From positions 99,009 to 163,008 of the forward strand of contig NZ_JAIOAB010000008.1 in NCBI RefSeq assembly GCF_019890635.1: a DNA stretch of 64,000 nucleotides. The letters are read 5' to 3'. Below, piece after piece: positions 18,513 through 27,926 of the stretch; position 1 is the stretch's first letter; every line of letters begins with the position of its first letter. The notes below the pieces were generated by a model that did no database searches, was not told the DNA's origin, and was given only the letters and a program-made list of their open reading frames with translations. The position numbers and the translations under genes are program-made. This stretch comes from Streptomyces sennicomposti. GTDB lineage: Bacteria > Actinomycetota > Actinomycetes > Streptomycetales > Streptomycetaceae.

Positions 18513-19664
18513 GTGGCGGACGCTGCAGTGCACGGCACCCGTGGGGTGCTGATTGCCGCGGACAAGTTCAAGGGCTCGCTGACGGCCGTGCAGGTCGCCG
18601 AGCGGGTGACGGCCGGGCTGCGCCGGGTCGTGCCGGACCTGGAGGTGGAGGCGCTGCCGGTCGCCGACGGCGGCGACGGCACGGTGGACGCGGCGGTCGC
18701 CGCCGGGTTCGAGCGCCGGGAGGTACGGGTCGCCGGTCCCCTCGGCGACGAGGTGACGGCCGCGTTCGCGCTGCGCGGCGACACGGCCGTGGTGGAGATG
18801 GCCGAGGCCAGCGGGCTGCAGCGGCTGCCCGCCGGGGTCTTCGCGCCGCTCACCGCCTCGACGTACGGCTCCGGAGAGCTGCTGCGGGCCGCGCTGGACG
18901 CGGGCGCGCGGACGATCGTGTTCGGCGTCGGCGGCAGCGCGACCACCGACGGCGGCGCGGGCATGCTGGCGGCGCTCGGGGCGCGGTTCCGCACCGCGTC
19001 CGGAGAACCCGTCCCGCCCGGCGGCGGGGGACTGGCGTCCCTCGCGAGCGCGGATCTGTCCGGGCTGGACGAGCGGCTCGCCTCGGTCGAGTTCGTGCTC
19101 GCCAGCGACGTGGACAATCCGCTGACCGGGCCGAAGGGCGCGCCCGCGGTGTACGGGCCGCAGAAGGGCGCCTCGCCGGACGACGTGGCGGCGCTGGACG
19201 CGGCGCTCGCGCACTACGCGAAGGTGCTGGAGGAGACGATCGGGCCGAAGGCCGCCGAGTACGCCGCCTCGCCGGGGGCCGGCGCGGCGGGCGGCATCGG
19301 GTACGGCGCGCTGATCCTCGGGGCGCGGTTCCGCGCCGGGATCGACGTGATGCTGGACGTGCTCGGCTTCGCGCCGGCGCTGGAGCGGGCCTCGCTGGTG
19401 ATCACCGGGGAGGGGTCGCTGGACGAGCAGACCCTGCACGGCAAGGCCCCGGCCGGGGTGGCCGCGGCCGCGCGGGCGGCGGGCAAGGAGGTCGTCGCGG
19501 TGTGCGGGCGGCTGGCGCTGCCGGCGGAGGCGGTGGGGCGGGCCGGGATCCGCCGGGCGTATCCGCTCACGGCCGTCGAGCCGGACGTGGCGAAGTGCAT
19601 CGCGGACGCGGGCCCCATCCTGGAACGCGTCGCGGAACAGATCGCCCGGGACTTCCTGAGCTGA
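18513..19664 (+). CDS. Glycerate kinase
   Basis: A 383-residue glycerate 2-kinase of the GarK/GlxK class. Hallmarks are the N-terminal IAADKFKGSLTAVQVA, VADGGDGTVDA, FGVGGSATTDGGAGMLAALG and the ASDVDNPLTGPKGAPAVYGPQKGAS block. It phosphorylates glycerate into the lower glycolytic pathway. Functionally this fits with the glyoxylate produced by the ethylmalonyl-CoA pathway encoded a few kilobases downstream on the other strand, though that link is inferred. The GTG at 18513 is preceded by AAGGGG; upstream in-frame codons give non-family sequence. Confidence 0.95.
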   Translation: MADAAVHGTRGVLIAADKFKGSLTAVQVAERVTAGLRRVVPDLEVEALPVADGGDGTVDAAVAAGFERREVRVAGPLGDEVTAAFALRGDTAVVEMAEASGLQRLPAGVFAPLTASTYGSGELLRAALDAGARTIVFGVGGSATTDGGAGMLAALGARFRTASGEPVPPGGGGLASLASADLSGLDERLASVEFVLASDVDNPLTGPKGAPAVYGPQKGASPDDVAALDAALAHYAKVLEETIGPKAAEYAASPGAGAAGGIGYGALILGARFRAGIDVMLDVLGFAPALERASLVITGEGSLDEQTLHGKAPAGVAAAARAAGKEVVAVCGRLALPAEAVGRAGIRRAYPLTAVEPDVAKCIADAGPILERVAEQIARDFLS

Positions 19665-19866
19665 GGGGGGGGGCTGGGCGCCGGGGATTCTCGCCCCCGC
19701 CGCCCCTACCTGTCCCGTACCCGGGGGCTGCCGCCCCCAGCCCCCGCCGTTCAGGGCGCGCGCTGAGTGTGCCAGGGCGCGCCGGAGACTCAGCGAGTCG
19801 GGTGGCGGTGGGCATAGGCCGGGGGTCTGGGGGGCGGAGCCCTCAGGGACGAGCACGCGCCACGCA

Positions 19867-19901
19867 GAAGGGCCCCGGACCGAACCGGTCCGGGGCCCTT
19901 C
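19867..19901. terminator. Strong bidirectional terminator
   Basis: A perfect 16-bp stem, GAAGGGCCCCGGACCG and its complement, with a 3-base loop. It sits between the convergent glycerate kinase and pssA genes and has A/T pairs near the stem ends on both sides. This is the clearest terminator in the region. Confidence 0.85.
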
Positions 19902-19926
19902 TCAGGTGTGCGTCACGAGCGGAGCG

Positions 19927-20781
19927 TCACGGCAGCTGCGCCGCCCGCGCCTCGCGACGGTTGTCGCGGAAGTTGTTCACCCGGCGTGCCGTGGCGAACA
20001 ACGGGATCACCGCGCCCATGACCAGCTGCAGCGCACAGCCGGTCTGCAGGAGCAGCTGCCCGCTGGGGGCGTCGAACGCCCACCCGGCGAGCAGCCCCAT
20101 CGACAGCACGATCCAGGCGAGCATCGCACCGGCGAGCCGGCCCCGCGGCTTGGGGTACTCCACGCGGCTCACCATCAGCCACGCCGTGCCGAGGATCGCC
20201 AGCAGCGTCGCCACGAAGGGCAGCTCCAGCAGCACGATGGAGACCACCGTCAGCGCCCCGAAGGGCGAGGGCATGCCCTGGAACATGCCGTCCTTCAACG
20301 TCACGCAGGAGAATCTCGCGAGCCGCAGCACCACCGCCAGCAGCACCACGATCGCCCCGAGCGCGGCCACCCTCTGGTGCGCGTCGTCGGCGACCATGCC
20401 GTAGACGAGGACGAAGTACGCCGGGGCCAGACCGAAGCTGATCAGGTCGGAGAGGTTGTCCAGTTCCGCGCCCATGGGGGAGGAGCGCAGCTTGCGGGCC
20501 ACCAGTCCGTCGAACAGGTCGAAGACGGCCGCGCACAGCATCAGGATGACCGCCGTGGCGGCGCTGTGCCGGGCCATGCCGTTCTCCTGGCTCCCGGTGA
20601 GGTGCGGGATCAGGATGCCGGTGGTGGTGAAGTACACGGCCATGAAGCCGCAGGTCGCGTTGCCCAGGGTGAGGGTGTCCGCTATCGACAGCCGGAGCGA
20701 GAGAGGCATCTCCTCCTCGTCGTCCAGCTCGTCGGCCTCGGGCACCCAGCCGGCCTGGGTGTCTGGATCAATCACGGTCAA
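19927..20781 (-). CDS. pssA: CDP-diacylglycerol--serine O-phosphatidyltransferase
   Basis: A 284-residue membrane enzyme that makes phosphatidylserine from CDP-diacylglycerol and serine. The CDP-alcohol phosphotransferase motif is visible as FDLFDGLVARKLRSSPMGAE followed by LDNLSD, with the spaced aspartates. About eight hydrophobic segments span the membrane. It begins with TTG at 20781, or GTG two codons later, and overlaps the end of psd by 14 bases. Its product is the substrate of Psd. Confidence 0.95.
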   Translation of the reverse strand: MTVIDPDTQAGWVPEADELDDEEEMPLSLRLSIADTLTLGNATCGFMAVYFTTTGILIPHLTGSQENGMARHSAATAVILMLCAAVFDLFDGLVARKLRSSPMGAELDNLSDLISFGLAPAYFVLVYGMVADDAHQRVAALGAIVVLLAVVLRLARFSCVTLKDGMFQGMPSPFGALTVVSIVLLELPFVATLLAILGTAWLMVSRVEYPKPRGRLAGAMLAWIVLSMGLLAGWAFDAPSGQLLLQTGCALQLVMGAVIPLFATARRVNNFRDNRREARAAQLP

Positions 20782-21424
20782 TGCGAGTCACCCCAGCCAC
20801 GGTCTTCTGACCGACCTCGACGGCGACCTCCACGCCCTCGGGCAGATAGAGGTCCACCCGCGAGCCGAAGCGGATCAGGCCGACCCGCTCGCCCTGCTCG
20901 ACCTTGGTGCCCGACGGGATGTACGGGACGATGCGGCGGGCCACGGCGCCGGCGATCTGGATCATCTCGATGTCACCGAGTTCGGTGTCGAAGTGCCAGA
21001 CCACCCGCTCGTTGTTCTCGCTCTCCTTGTTGAACGCCGGGACGAACCCACCGGGGATGTGCTCGACCGAGGTGACCGTGCCGGCGAGCGGGGCGCGGTT
21101 CACGTGGACGTTCAGCGGGCTCATGAAGATGGCGACGCGGGTGCGGCCGTCCTTCCACGGCATGATGCTCTGCACCACTCCGTCGGCGGGCGAGACGACC
21201 CGGCCCTGGGTGATCTCGCGCTCGGGGTCGCGGAAGAACCACAGCATCCCCGCCGCGAGCGCGGTGGCGGGGACGGCCACGGCCTTGGCCACGCCCGAGC
21301 GGCGGGCGCGGACAAGGCTGACGGCTGCGGTGGCGACGGTCGGCAGAAGCCACGGCGATGCTCCGCGCGCGAGGCGTACGCCGGCGAGGCTGTCGCGAGG
21401 TGCAGAGGTTTGGCTGTGGGGCAT
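20768..21424 (-). CDS. psd: Phosphatidylserine decarboxylase proenzyme
   Basis: A 218-residue pyruvoyl enzyme that converts phosphatidylserine to phosphatidylethanolamine. The self-cleavage Gly-Ser is in RFGSRVDLYLP near the C-terminus; upstream are FFRDPEREI, SPADGVVQSI and FMSPLNVHVNR, all conserved. It is of the short archaeal/actinobacterial type with one N-terminal membrane anchor. The overlap with pssA indicates coupled translation, so the pair makes the PE branch of membrane lipid. Confidence 0.96.
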   Translation of the reverse strand: MPHSQTSAPRDSLAGVRLARGASPWLLPTVATAAVSLVRARRSGVAKAVAVPATALAAGMLWFFRDPEREITQGRVVSPADGVVQSIMPWKDGRTRVAIFMSPLNVHVNRAPLAGTVTSVEHIPGGFVPAFNKESENNERVVWHFDTELGDIEMIQIAGAVARRIVPYIPSGTKVEQGERVGLIRFGSRVDLYLPEGVEVAVEVGQKTVAGVTRIDRD

Positions 21425-21549
21425 GGATGACCTTCGTAGCGGATGATGCCGCGCTGTTCGACGGGGGACGGCGGCTTTCCGCGATCGTAGCGGTTAAGGG
21501 CCACAACTGGGTAAGCCGGGAAGCCGAGTCGGCGGCCGGTAACCGCTGA

Positions 21550-21584
21550 CGGGGTGTGATCTTCTTCTCGGCGAAAACACCCCG
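21550..21584 (-). terminator. Terminator after the ethylmalonyl-CoA operon
   Basis: An 8-bp perfect inverted repeat, CGGGGTGT with ACACCCCG, around a 19-base loop that can itself pair imperfectly. It starts 12 bases after the stop codon of the acyl-CoA dehydrogenase gene on the minus strand, with a short T-run inside. It would separate the operon from psd-pssA. Confidence 0.55.
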
Positions 21585-21595
21585 TACGCGGACAA

Positions 21596-22801
21596 TCAGC
21601 CTTGGAACCGATACTCTTCGAGCAGCCTGCGGCCGATGATCATTTTCTGGATCTCGGCGGTACCTTCACCGATGAGCAGCATCGGCGCCTCGCGGTAGAG
21701 GCGCTCGATCTCGTACTCCTTGGAGAAGCCGTATCCGCCGTGGATACGGAAGGCGTCTTCCACGACCTCCTTGCAGTACTCCGAGGCCAGGTACTTGGCC
21801 ATACCGGCCTCGAGGTCGTTGCGCTGCCCGGAGTCCTTCTTGCGGGCCGCGTTCACCATCATGGCATGCGCGGCCTCGACCTTGGTGGCCATTTCGGCCA
21901 GTTTGAACTGAATGGCCTGATGCTGGGCGATCGGCTTGCCGAAGGTGCTGCGCTGCTGGGCGTACCGCACACCCAGCTCGAAGGCACGCTGCGCGACACC
22001 GCAGCCACGGGCCGCCACGTTCACCCGGCCGACCTCGACGCCGTCCATCATCTGGTAGAAGCCCCGGCCGGTGACCCCGCCGAGCACGCGGTCCGCGGGA
22101 ATGCGCAGGCCGTCCATGATCAGCTCGGTGGTGTCGACGCCCTTGTAGCCCATCTTGTCGATCTTCCCGGGGATGGTGAGGCCGGGCCGGACCTCGCCGA
22201 AGCCGGGCTCCTTCTCCACCAGGAAGGTCGTCATGGACCTGTGCGGCGCGGTGCCCTCGGGGTGACCTTCGTCACTTCGGACCAGGACCGCGACGAGCGA
22301 CGAGGTGCCGCCGTTGGTCAGCCACATCTTCTGGCCGGTCAGGACGTACTCGTCGCCGTCCTTGACCGCCTTGGAGGAGATGGCCGACACGTCCGAGCCG
22401 AGCGCCGGCTCCGACATCGAGAACGCGCCCCGGATGTCGCCGGCCGCCATCCTCGGCAGGAAGTGGTCCTTCTGCTCCTGCGTGCCGTGCTGCTTGAGCA
22501 TGTACGCGACGATGAAGTGGGTGTTGATGATTCCGGACACCGACATCCAGCCGCGGGCGATCTCCTCCACGCACAGCGCGTACGTCAGCAGAGACTCGCC
22601 CAGGCCCCCGTACTCCTCGGGGATCATCAGGCCGAAGAGGCCGAGTTCCTTCAGTCCGTCCACGATCTGCTGGGGGTACTCGTCGCGGTGCTCCAGCTCG
22701 GTCGCGACCGGGATGATCTCCTTGTCCACGAAGTCGCGGACGGTGGAGAGGATCTCCTGCTGGACGTCCGTGAGGCCGTGGGTCTGGGCGAGACGGCTCA
22801 T
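21596..22801 (-). CDS. Acyl-CoA dehydrogenase, probable methylsuccinyl-CoA dehydrogenase
   Basis: A 401-residue FAD-dependent acyl-CoA dehydrogenase. Visible features are the FSMSEPALGSDVSAI flavin segment, QKMWLTNGG, and the C-terminal IGEGTAEIQKMIIG in which E379 is in the position of the catalytic base of the short-chain group. Context assigns the step: it is the last gene of an operon with ccr, ethylmalonyl-CoA mutase, methylmalyl-CoA lyase and mesaconyl-CoA hydratase, which lacks only methylsuccinyl-CoA to mesaconyl-CoA oxidation. It starts two bases after the upstream stop. The step assignment is by context. Confidence 0.9.
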   Translation of the reverse strand: MSRLAQTHGLTDVQQEILSTVRDFVDKEIIPVATELEHRDEYPQQIVDGLKELGLFGLMIPEEYGGLGESLLTYALCVEEIARGWMSVSGIINTHFIVAYMLKQHGTQEQKDHFLPRMAAGDIRGAFSMSEPALGSDVSAISSKAVKDGDEYVLTGQKMWLTNGGTSSLVAVLVRSDEGHPEGTAPHRSMTTFLVEKEPGFGEVRPGLTIPGKIDKMGYKGVDTTELIMDGLRIPADRVLGGVTGRGFYQMMDGVEVGRVNVAARGCGVAQRAFELGVRYAQQRSTFGKPIAQHQAIQFKLAEMATKVEAAHAMMVNAARKKDSGQRNDLEAGMAKYLASEYCKEVVEDAFRIHGGYGFSKEYEIERLYREAPMLLIGEGTAEIQKMIIGRRLLEEYRFQG

Positions 22802-22803
22802 CT

Positions 22804-23316
22804 CTACTTCTCCTGCGCCTTCAGCTCCGGGCGGCCGGGCTGCTCGCCGCCGCGCTCCTTGATGTACGTCTCGGTCGGCACCATCACCTTGCGGCGGAAG
22901 ACGCACACGAGGGTGCCGTCCTGCTTGTAGCCCTTGGTCTCGACGTGCACGATGCCGCGGTCGTTCTTCGACTTCGACGGCCACTTGTCCAGCACGGTCG
23001 TCTCGCCGTAGATCGTGTCGCCGTGGAAGGTCGGCGCCACGTGCCTGAGCGACTCGATCTCCAGGTTGGCGATCGCCTTGCCGGAGACGTCCGGGACGGA
23101 CATGCCGAGCAGCAGGGAGTAGATGTAGTTGCCCACGACGACGTTCTTGCCGAAGTCGGTCGTCGACTCGGCGTAGTTCGCGTCCATGTGGAGCGGGTGG
23201 TGGTTCATGGTGAGCAGACAGAAGAGGTGGTCGTCGTACTCCGTGACCGTCTTCCCGGGCCAGTGCTTGTAGACGGCCCCGACCTCGAACTCCTCGTAGG
23301 TGCGTCCGAACTGCAT
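22804..23316 (-). CDS. MaoC-type hydratase, probable mesaconyl-CoA hydratase
   Basis: A 170-residue single hot-dog-fold protein of the MaoC family. The hydratase signature is seen around NHHPLHMDANYAESTTDFGKNVVVGNYIYSLL (given here in parts: LHMDANYAEST, then VVVGNYIYS). In the ethylmalonyl-CoA pathway a MaoC-type enzyme hydrates mesaconyl-CoA to beta-methylmalyl-CoA. The known proteobacterial enzyme is about twice as long, so this single-domain form may act as a dimer. It lies five bases after the lyase gene. Confidence 0.88.
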   Translation of the reverse strand: MQFGRTYEEFEVGAVYKHWPGKTVTEYDDHLFCLLTMNHHPLHMDANYAESTTDFGKNVVVGNYIYSLLLGMSVPDVSGKAIANLEIESLRHVAPTFHGDTIYGETTVLDKWPSKSKNDRGIVHVETKGYKQDGTLVCVFRRKVMVPTETYIKERGGEQPGRPELKAQEK

Positions 23317-23321
23317 CGCGC

Positions 23322-24287
23322 TCAGGCCTCCGGGATCTCGAACTTCGACGTGCGCCGCATGCCGGCCGCCCGCCCCTTGCCCGCGATGACCAGGGCCATC
23401 TTGCGGCTGGCCTCGTCGATCATCTCGTCGCCGAGCATCGCCGAGCCCTTCTTGCCGCCCGCCTCGGACGTGCAGTACTCGTACGCGTCCAGGATCAGCT
23501 CGGCGTGGTCGTAGTCCTCCTGGGAGGGCGAGAACACCTCGTTGGCCGCGTCCACCTGGCCGGGGTGCAGCACCCACTTGCCGTCGAAGCCGAGCGCGGC
23601 GGCGCGGCCGGCCACCTCGCGGAAGCCGTCGACGTTGCGGATCTGGAGGTAGGGGCCGTCGATCGCCTGGAGGTCGTTGGCGCGCGCGGCCATCAGGATC
23701 TTCATCAGGATGTAGTGGTAGGCGTCCGCCGGGTAGCCGGGCGGCTGCTCGCCCACGACCAGCGACTTCATGTTGATCGACGCCATGAAGTCGGCCGGGC
23801 CGAAGATGATCGTCTCGATGCGCGGGGAGGCCTGCGCGATCTCGTTGACGTTGTTGAGGCCCTGGGCGTTCTCGATCTGCGCCTCGATGCCGATCCGGCC
23901 GACCTCGAAGCCCATGGTCTTCTCGATCTGGGTGAGCAGCAGATCGAGGGCGACGACCTGCTGGGCGTTCTGCACCTTCGGCAGCATGATGCAGTCGAGG
24001 TTCGGGCCGGCCCCCTCGACCACCGTCACGACGTCCCGGTACGTCCACTCGGTCGTCCAGTCGTTGACGCGCACGACCCTGGTCTTGCCCGTCCAGTCGC
24101 CCTCGTTGAGGAACTTGACGATGGTGTGCCGCGCCTCGGGCTTGGCCAGCGGCGCGCAGGCGTCCTCCAGGTCCAGGAAGACCTGGTCGGCGGGCAGGCC
24201 CTGCGCCTTCTCCAGGAAGCGCGGGTTGCTGCCGGGGACCGCCAGACACGAGCGCCGCGGGCGCAGGCGGTTGACAGGCGTCGTCAT
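23322..24287 (-). CDS. HpcH/HpaI-family CoA lyase, probable (methyl)malyl-CoA lyase
   Basis: A 321-residue TIM-barrel lyase of the citrate-lyase-beta/malyl-CoA lyase type. Diagnostic segments are RSCLAVPGSNPRFLEKAQGLPADQVFLDLEDA, here noted by its SNPRFL and FLDLEDA parts, then the metal-binding glutamates in AQIENAQGL and FGPADFMAS. In this operon it would cleave beta-methylmalyl-CoA to glyoxylate and propionyl-CoA. The ATG overlaps the TGA of the mutase gene. Confidence 0.93.
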   Translation of the reverse strand: MTTPVNRLRPRRSCLAVPGSNPRFLEKAQGLPADQVFLDLEDACAPLAKPEARHTIVKFLNEGDWTGKTRVVRVNDWTTEWTYRDVVTVVEGAGPNLDCIMLPKVQNAQQVVALDLLLTQIEKTMGFEVGRIGIEAQIENAQGLNNVNEIAQASPRIETIIFGPADFMASINMKSLVVGEQPPGYPADAYHYILMKILMAARANDLQAIDGPYLQIRNVDGFREVAGRAAALGFDGKWVLHPGQVDAANEVFSPSQEDYDHAELILDAYEYCTSEAGGKKGSAMLGDEMIDEASRKMALVIAGKGRAAGMRRTSKFEIPEA

Positions 24288-26332
24288 GCGGGGACCTCCA
24301 GGGGGTCGAGCTTGTTCGCTTTCCGGATCTCGTCGACGATCGCGCCGATGATGCCGGTGATGTCGAAGTCCTTCGGGGTGAAGACGGCGGCCACGCCGGC
24401 GGCCCGCAGGTCTTCGGCGTCACCGTTCGGGATGATGCCACCGGCGATCACCGGAATATCTGTGGCACCGGCCACACGCAGCCGCTCCAGCACGTCCGGC
24501 ACCAGCTGCGCGTGCGAGCCGGACAGGATGGACAGGCCCACCGCGTGCACGTCCTCGGCCAGGGCGGCGTCCACGATCTGCTCCGGGGTGAGCCGGATGC
24601 CCTGGTAGACCACCTCGAAGCCGGCGTCGCGGGCCCGCACGGCGATCTGCTCGGCACCGTTGGAGTGGCCGTCCAGGCCCGGCTTGCCGACCAGGAAGCG
24701 CAGTTTGCCCACCCCGAGGTCCTGGGCCGTCAGCTCCACCTTGCGGCGCACCTCCGACAGGGCCGAGCCCGCCTCGGCGGTGACCGCCACCGGCGCCGAG
24801 GACACCCCGGTCGGCGCCCGGAACTCGCCGAACACCTCGCGCAGCGCCCCGGCCCACTCGCCGGTCGTGACGCCCGCGCGGGCGCACTCCAGGGTGGCCT
24901 CCATCAGGTTCTCGGTGCCCTTGGCGGCCTCCTTCAGCCGCTCCAGCGCCTTGCAGGGGCGCGGGTGGTTGAAGGGCGGCTGGTAGCGGGTGTCGCGCCA
25001 GTTCTGCAGCGCGGCGATCACCCGTGCCTCGACCGCCGGGTCGACCGTCTGGATCGCGGTGTCCAGATCGGCCGTGAGCGGGTTGGGCTCGGTGCCCTCG
25101 AAGATGTTGACGCCGACGATCTTCTCCTGGCCCGACTCGATCCGGGCCCGGCGCTCGGCGTGCGAGGCGACCAGCTGGGACTTGAGGTAGCCGGACTCCA
25201 CGGCGGCCATCGCGCCGCCCAGCTCCTGGATGTGGTCGATCTCGGCGAGCACCTCCTCGACCAGGCCGGCCACCTTCGCCTCGATCACCTTCGAGCCCTC
25301 GAAGATGTCGTCGTACTCCAGCAGGTCGCTCTCGTAAGCGAGCACCTGCTGGATGCGCAGGGACCACTGCTGGTCCCAGGGGCGGGGCAGGCCGAGCGCC
25401 TCGTTCCAGGCGGGCAGCTGCACGGCGCGTGCGCGGGCGTCCTTGGAGAGGGTGACGGCCAGCATCTCCAGCACGATCCGCTGGACGTTGTTCTCCGGCT
25501 GCGCCTCGGTCAGCCCGAGGGAGTTGACCTGGACGCCGTAGCGGAAGCGGCGGTGCTTGGGGTTCTCGATGCCGTACCGCTCGCGGGTGATCTTGTCCCA
25601 GATGCGGCCGAACGCCCGCATCTTGCACATCTCCTCGACGAAGCGCACGCCCGCGTTCACGAAGAAGGAGATCCGCGCCACCACGTCGCCCATGCGCTCC
25701 TCGGGCACCTGGCCCGAGTCGCGCACGGCGTCCAGGACGGCGATCGCGGTGGACATCGCGTACGCGATCTCCTGCACCGGCGTGGCCCCGGCCTCCTGCA
25801 GGTGGTAGCTGCAGATGTTGATCGGGTTCCACTTCGGGATGTGGGAGACCGTGTACGCGATCATGTCCGTCGTCAGCCGGAGCGACGGCCCGGGCGGGAA
25901 CACGTGCGTCCCGCGCGAGAGGTACTCCTTGACGATGTCGTTCTGGGTCGTGCCCTGGAGCTTGGTGATGTCCGCGCCCTGCTCCTCGGCGACGACCTGG
26001 TAGAGCGCCAGCAGCCACATGGCGGTGGCGTTGATCGTCATCGAGGTGTTCATCTGCTCCAGGGGGATGTCCTGGAACAGCCGGCGCATGTCACCGAGGT
26101 GCCCGATCGGCACACCCACCCGGCCGACCTCGCCGCGGGCGAGGATGTGGTCGGAGTCGTAGCCGGTCTGCGTCGGCAGGTCGAACGCCACCGACAGACC
26201 CGTCTGACCCTTGGCGAGGTTGCGCCGGTACAGCTCGTTGGACGCCTCGGCCGTGGAGTGACCGGCGTACGTGCGCATGAGCCACGGCCGGTCCTTCTCC
26301 CGCCGGTCCCCGGCAGGCTGACGCTCAGTCAT
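24284..26332 (-). CDS. meaA: Ethylmalonyl-CoA mutase (protein MeaA)
   Basis: A 682-residue coenzyme-B12-dependent mutase that turns (2R)-ethylmalonyl-CoA into methylsuccinyl-CoA. Residues about 15-520 form the TIM-barrel substrate domain (RTYAGHSTAEASN, FDLPTQTGYDSD, QGTTQNDIVKEYL). The C-terminal B12 domain has the DxHxxG ligand motif in GKPGLDGHSNGAEQ and GGIIPNGD. Methylmalonyl-CoA mutase large subunit is the nearest relative; the single-polypeptide form and its place beside ccr support ethylmalonyl specificity. It starts 16 bases after the ccr stop. Confidence 0.96.
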   Translation of the reverse strand: MTERQPAGDRREKDRPWLMRTYAGHSTAEASNELYRRNLAKGQTGLSVAFDLPTQTGYDSDHILARGEVGRVGVPIGHLGDMRRLFQDIPLEQMNTSMTINATAMWLLALYQVVAEEQGADITKLQGTTQNDIVKEYLSRGTHVFPPGPSLRLTTDMIAYTVSHIPKWNPINICSYHLQEAGATPVQEIAYAMSTAIAVLDAVRDSGQVPEERMGDVVARISFFVNAGVRFVEEMCKMRAFGRIWDKITRERYGIENPKHRRFRYGVQVNSLGLTEAQPENNVQRIVLEMLAVTLSKDARARAVQLPAWNEALGLPRPWDQQWSLRIQQVLAYESDLLEYDDIFEGSKVIEAKVAGLVEEVLAEIDHIQELGGAMAAVESGYLKSQLVASHAERRARIESGQEKIVGVNIFEGTEPNPLTADLDTAIQTVDPAVEARVIAALQNWRDTRYQPPFNHPRPCKALERLKEAAKGTENLMEATLECARAGVTTGEWAGALREVFGEFRAPTGVSSAPVAVTAEAGSALSEVRRKVELTAQDLGVGKLRFLVGKPGLDGHSNGAEQIAVRARDAGFEVVYQGIRLTPEQIVDAALAEDVHAVGLSILSGSHAQLVPDVLERLRVAGATDIPVIAGGIIPNGDAEDLRAAGVAAVFTPKDFDITGIIGAIVDEIRKANKLDPLEVPA

Positions 26333-26348
26333 GTATGACCTCGGTGTC

Positions 26349-27692
26349 TCAGATGTTCCGGAAGCGGTTGATGGCGTCGAGGTGCTCGGCGCGCATCTCC
26401 TCGTCGCGCACGCCCAGGCCTTCCTCGGGCGCCAGGCACAGCACGCCGACCTTGCCCTGGTGGACGTTGCGGTGCACGTCGTGGGCGGCCTGGCCGGTGT
26501 CCTCCAGGGAGTACACCTTCGACAGGGTGGGGTGGATCTTGCCCTTGGCGATGAGGCGGTTGGCCTCCCAGGCCTCGCGGTAGTTCGCGAAGTGCGAGCC
26601 GATGATCCGCTTCAGCGACATCCACAGGTAGCGGTTGTCGTACTCGTGCATGTAGCCCGAGGTGGACGCGCAGGTGGTGATGGTGCCGCCCTTGCGGGTG
26701 ACGAAGACGGAGGCGCCGAAGGTCTCGCGGCCGGGGTGCTCGAAGACGATGTCGATGTCCTCGCCGCCGGTCAGCTCGCGGATGCGCTTGCCGAAGCGCT
26801 TCCACTCCTTGGGGTCCTGGGTCTTCTCGTCCTTCCAGAACTTGTAGCCCTCGGCGTTGCGGTCGATGATCGCCTCGGCGCCCATCGACCGGCAGATCTC
26901 CGCCTTCTGCGGGCTGCTGACCACGCAGATCGGGTTGGCGCCGCCGGCCAGCGCGAACTGGGTGGCGTAGGAGCCGAGGCCGCCGCTGGCGCCCCAGATC
27001 AGGACGTTGTCGCCCTGCTTCATGCCGGCGCCGTTGCGCGAGACGAGCTGGCGGTAGGCGGTGGAGTTGACCAGGCCGGGCGCCGCGGCCTCCTCCCAGC
27101 TGAGGTGGTCCGGCTTCGGCATCAGCTGGTTGGACTTGACGAGGGCGATCTCGGCGAGGCCGCCGAAGTTCGTCTCGAAGCCCCAGATGCGCTGCTCGGG
27201 GTCGAGCATGGTGTCGTTGTGGCCGTCGGACGACTCCAGCTCGACGGACAGACAGTGCGCGACGACCTCGTCGCCGGGCTTCCAGGCGTTGACGCCGGGG
27301 CCGGTGCGCAGGACGACGCCCGCGAGGTCGGAGCCGATGATGTGGTATGGCAGGTCGTGCCGCTTGGCCAGCTCGTTGGTGCGGCCGTAGCGCTCCAGGA
27401 AGCCGAACGTGGACAGCGGCTCGAAGATCGAGGTCCACACGGAGTTGTAGTTCACCGAGGAGGCCATGACGGCCACCAGGGCTTCGCCCGGGCCGAGTTC
27501 GGGCAGCGGCACCTCGTCCAGGTGCAGCGACTTGCGCGGGTCCTTGTCGCGGGTGTCCAGGCCCGCGAACATCTCCGTCTCGTCCTTGTGCACGGTGATC
27601 GCGCGGTACGACTCGGGGAGCGGCAGAGCGGCGAAGTCGGCGGACGTGGCGTCCTTCGACTGGATCGCGTCCAGGATGTCCTTCACGGTCAC
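26349..27692 (-). CDS. ccr: Crotonyl-CoA carboxylase/reductase
   Basis: A 447-residue MDR-superfamily enzyme that reductively carboxylates crotonyl-CoA to ethylmalonyl-CoA with NADPH and CO2. The sequence is very close to Streptomyces Ccr as I remember it: VTVKDILDAIQ, SVNYNSVWTSIFEPLSTFGF, the nucleotide-binding IWGASGGLGSYATQFA, and the C-terminal DAINRFRNI. The GTG at 27692 has GGAGG seven bases upstream and gives the known N-terminus; the frame is open further upstream without protein-like sequence. It opens the ethylmalonyl-CoA operon and also supplies an extender unit for polyketides. Confidence 0.98.
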   Translation of the reverse strand: MTVKDILDAIQSKDATSADFAALPLPESYRAITVHKDETEMFAGLDTRDKDPRKSLHLDEVPLPELGPGEALVAVMASSVNYNSVWTSIFEPLSTFGFLERYGRTNELAKRHDLPYHIIGSDLAGVVLRTGPGVNAWKPGDEVVAHCLSVELESSDGHNDTMLDPEQRIWGFETNFGGLAEIALVKSNQLMPKPDHLSWEEAAAPGLVNSTAYRQLVSRNGAGMKQGDNVLIWGASGGLGSYATQFALAGGANPICVVSSPQKAEICRSMGAEAIIDRNAEGYKFWKDEKTQDPKEWKRFGKRIRELTGGEDIDIVFEHPGRETFGASVFVTRKGGTITTCASTSGYMHEYDNRYLWMSLKRIIGSHFANYREAWEANRLIAKGKIHPTLSKVYSLEDTGQAAHDVHRNVHQGKVGVLCLAPEEGLGVRDEEMRAEHLDAINRFRNI

Positions 27693-27926
27693 GGTGTTGC
27701 CTCCGGCGATGAGCGCCCTGAGGGAGGGGCGCTGAGGGGTACGTCGGTGCTGCTGGGTGTTTCGGGAGGGGCGCCGTCGGTTCGGCTCGGTGGTGCGTGG
27801 CAGCGCTTTGTGGCGCGGGAGGGTGCCTGTGACGCAGGCGTCCGGGCGGGCAGGCCATCGGTCTGCCGGGACAGCCGGCGTGCGTGCGGTTCGCCGCACT
27901 CCGGCCGCTCGGACCTCTTCAACGTA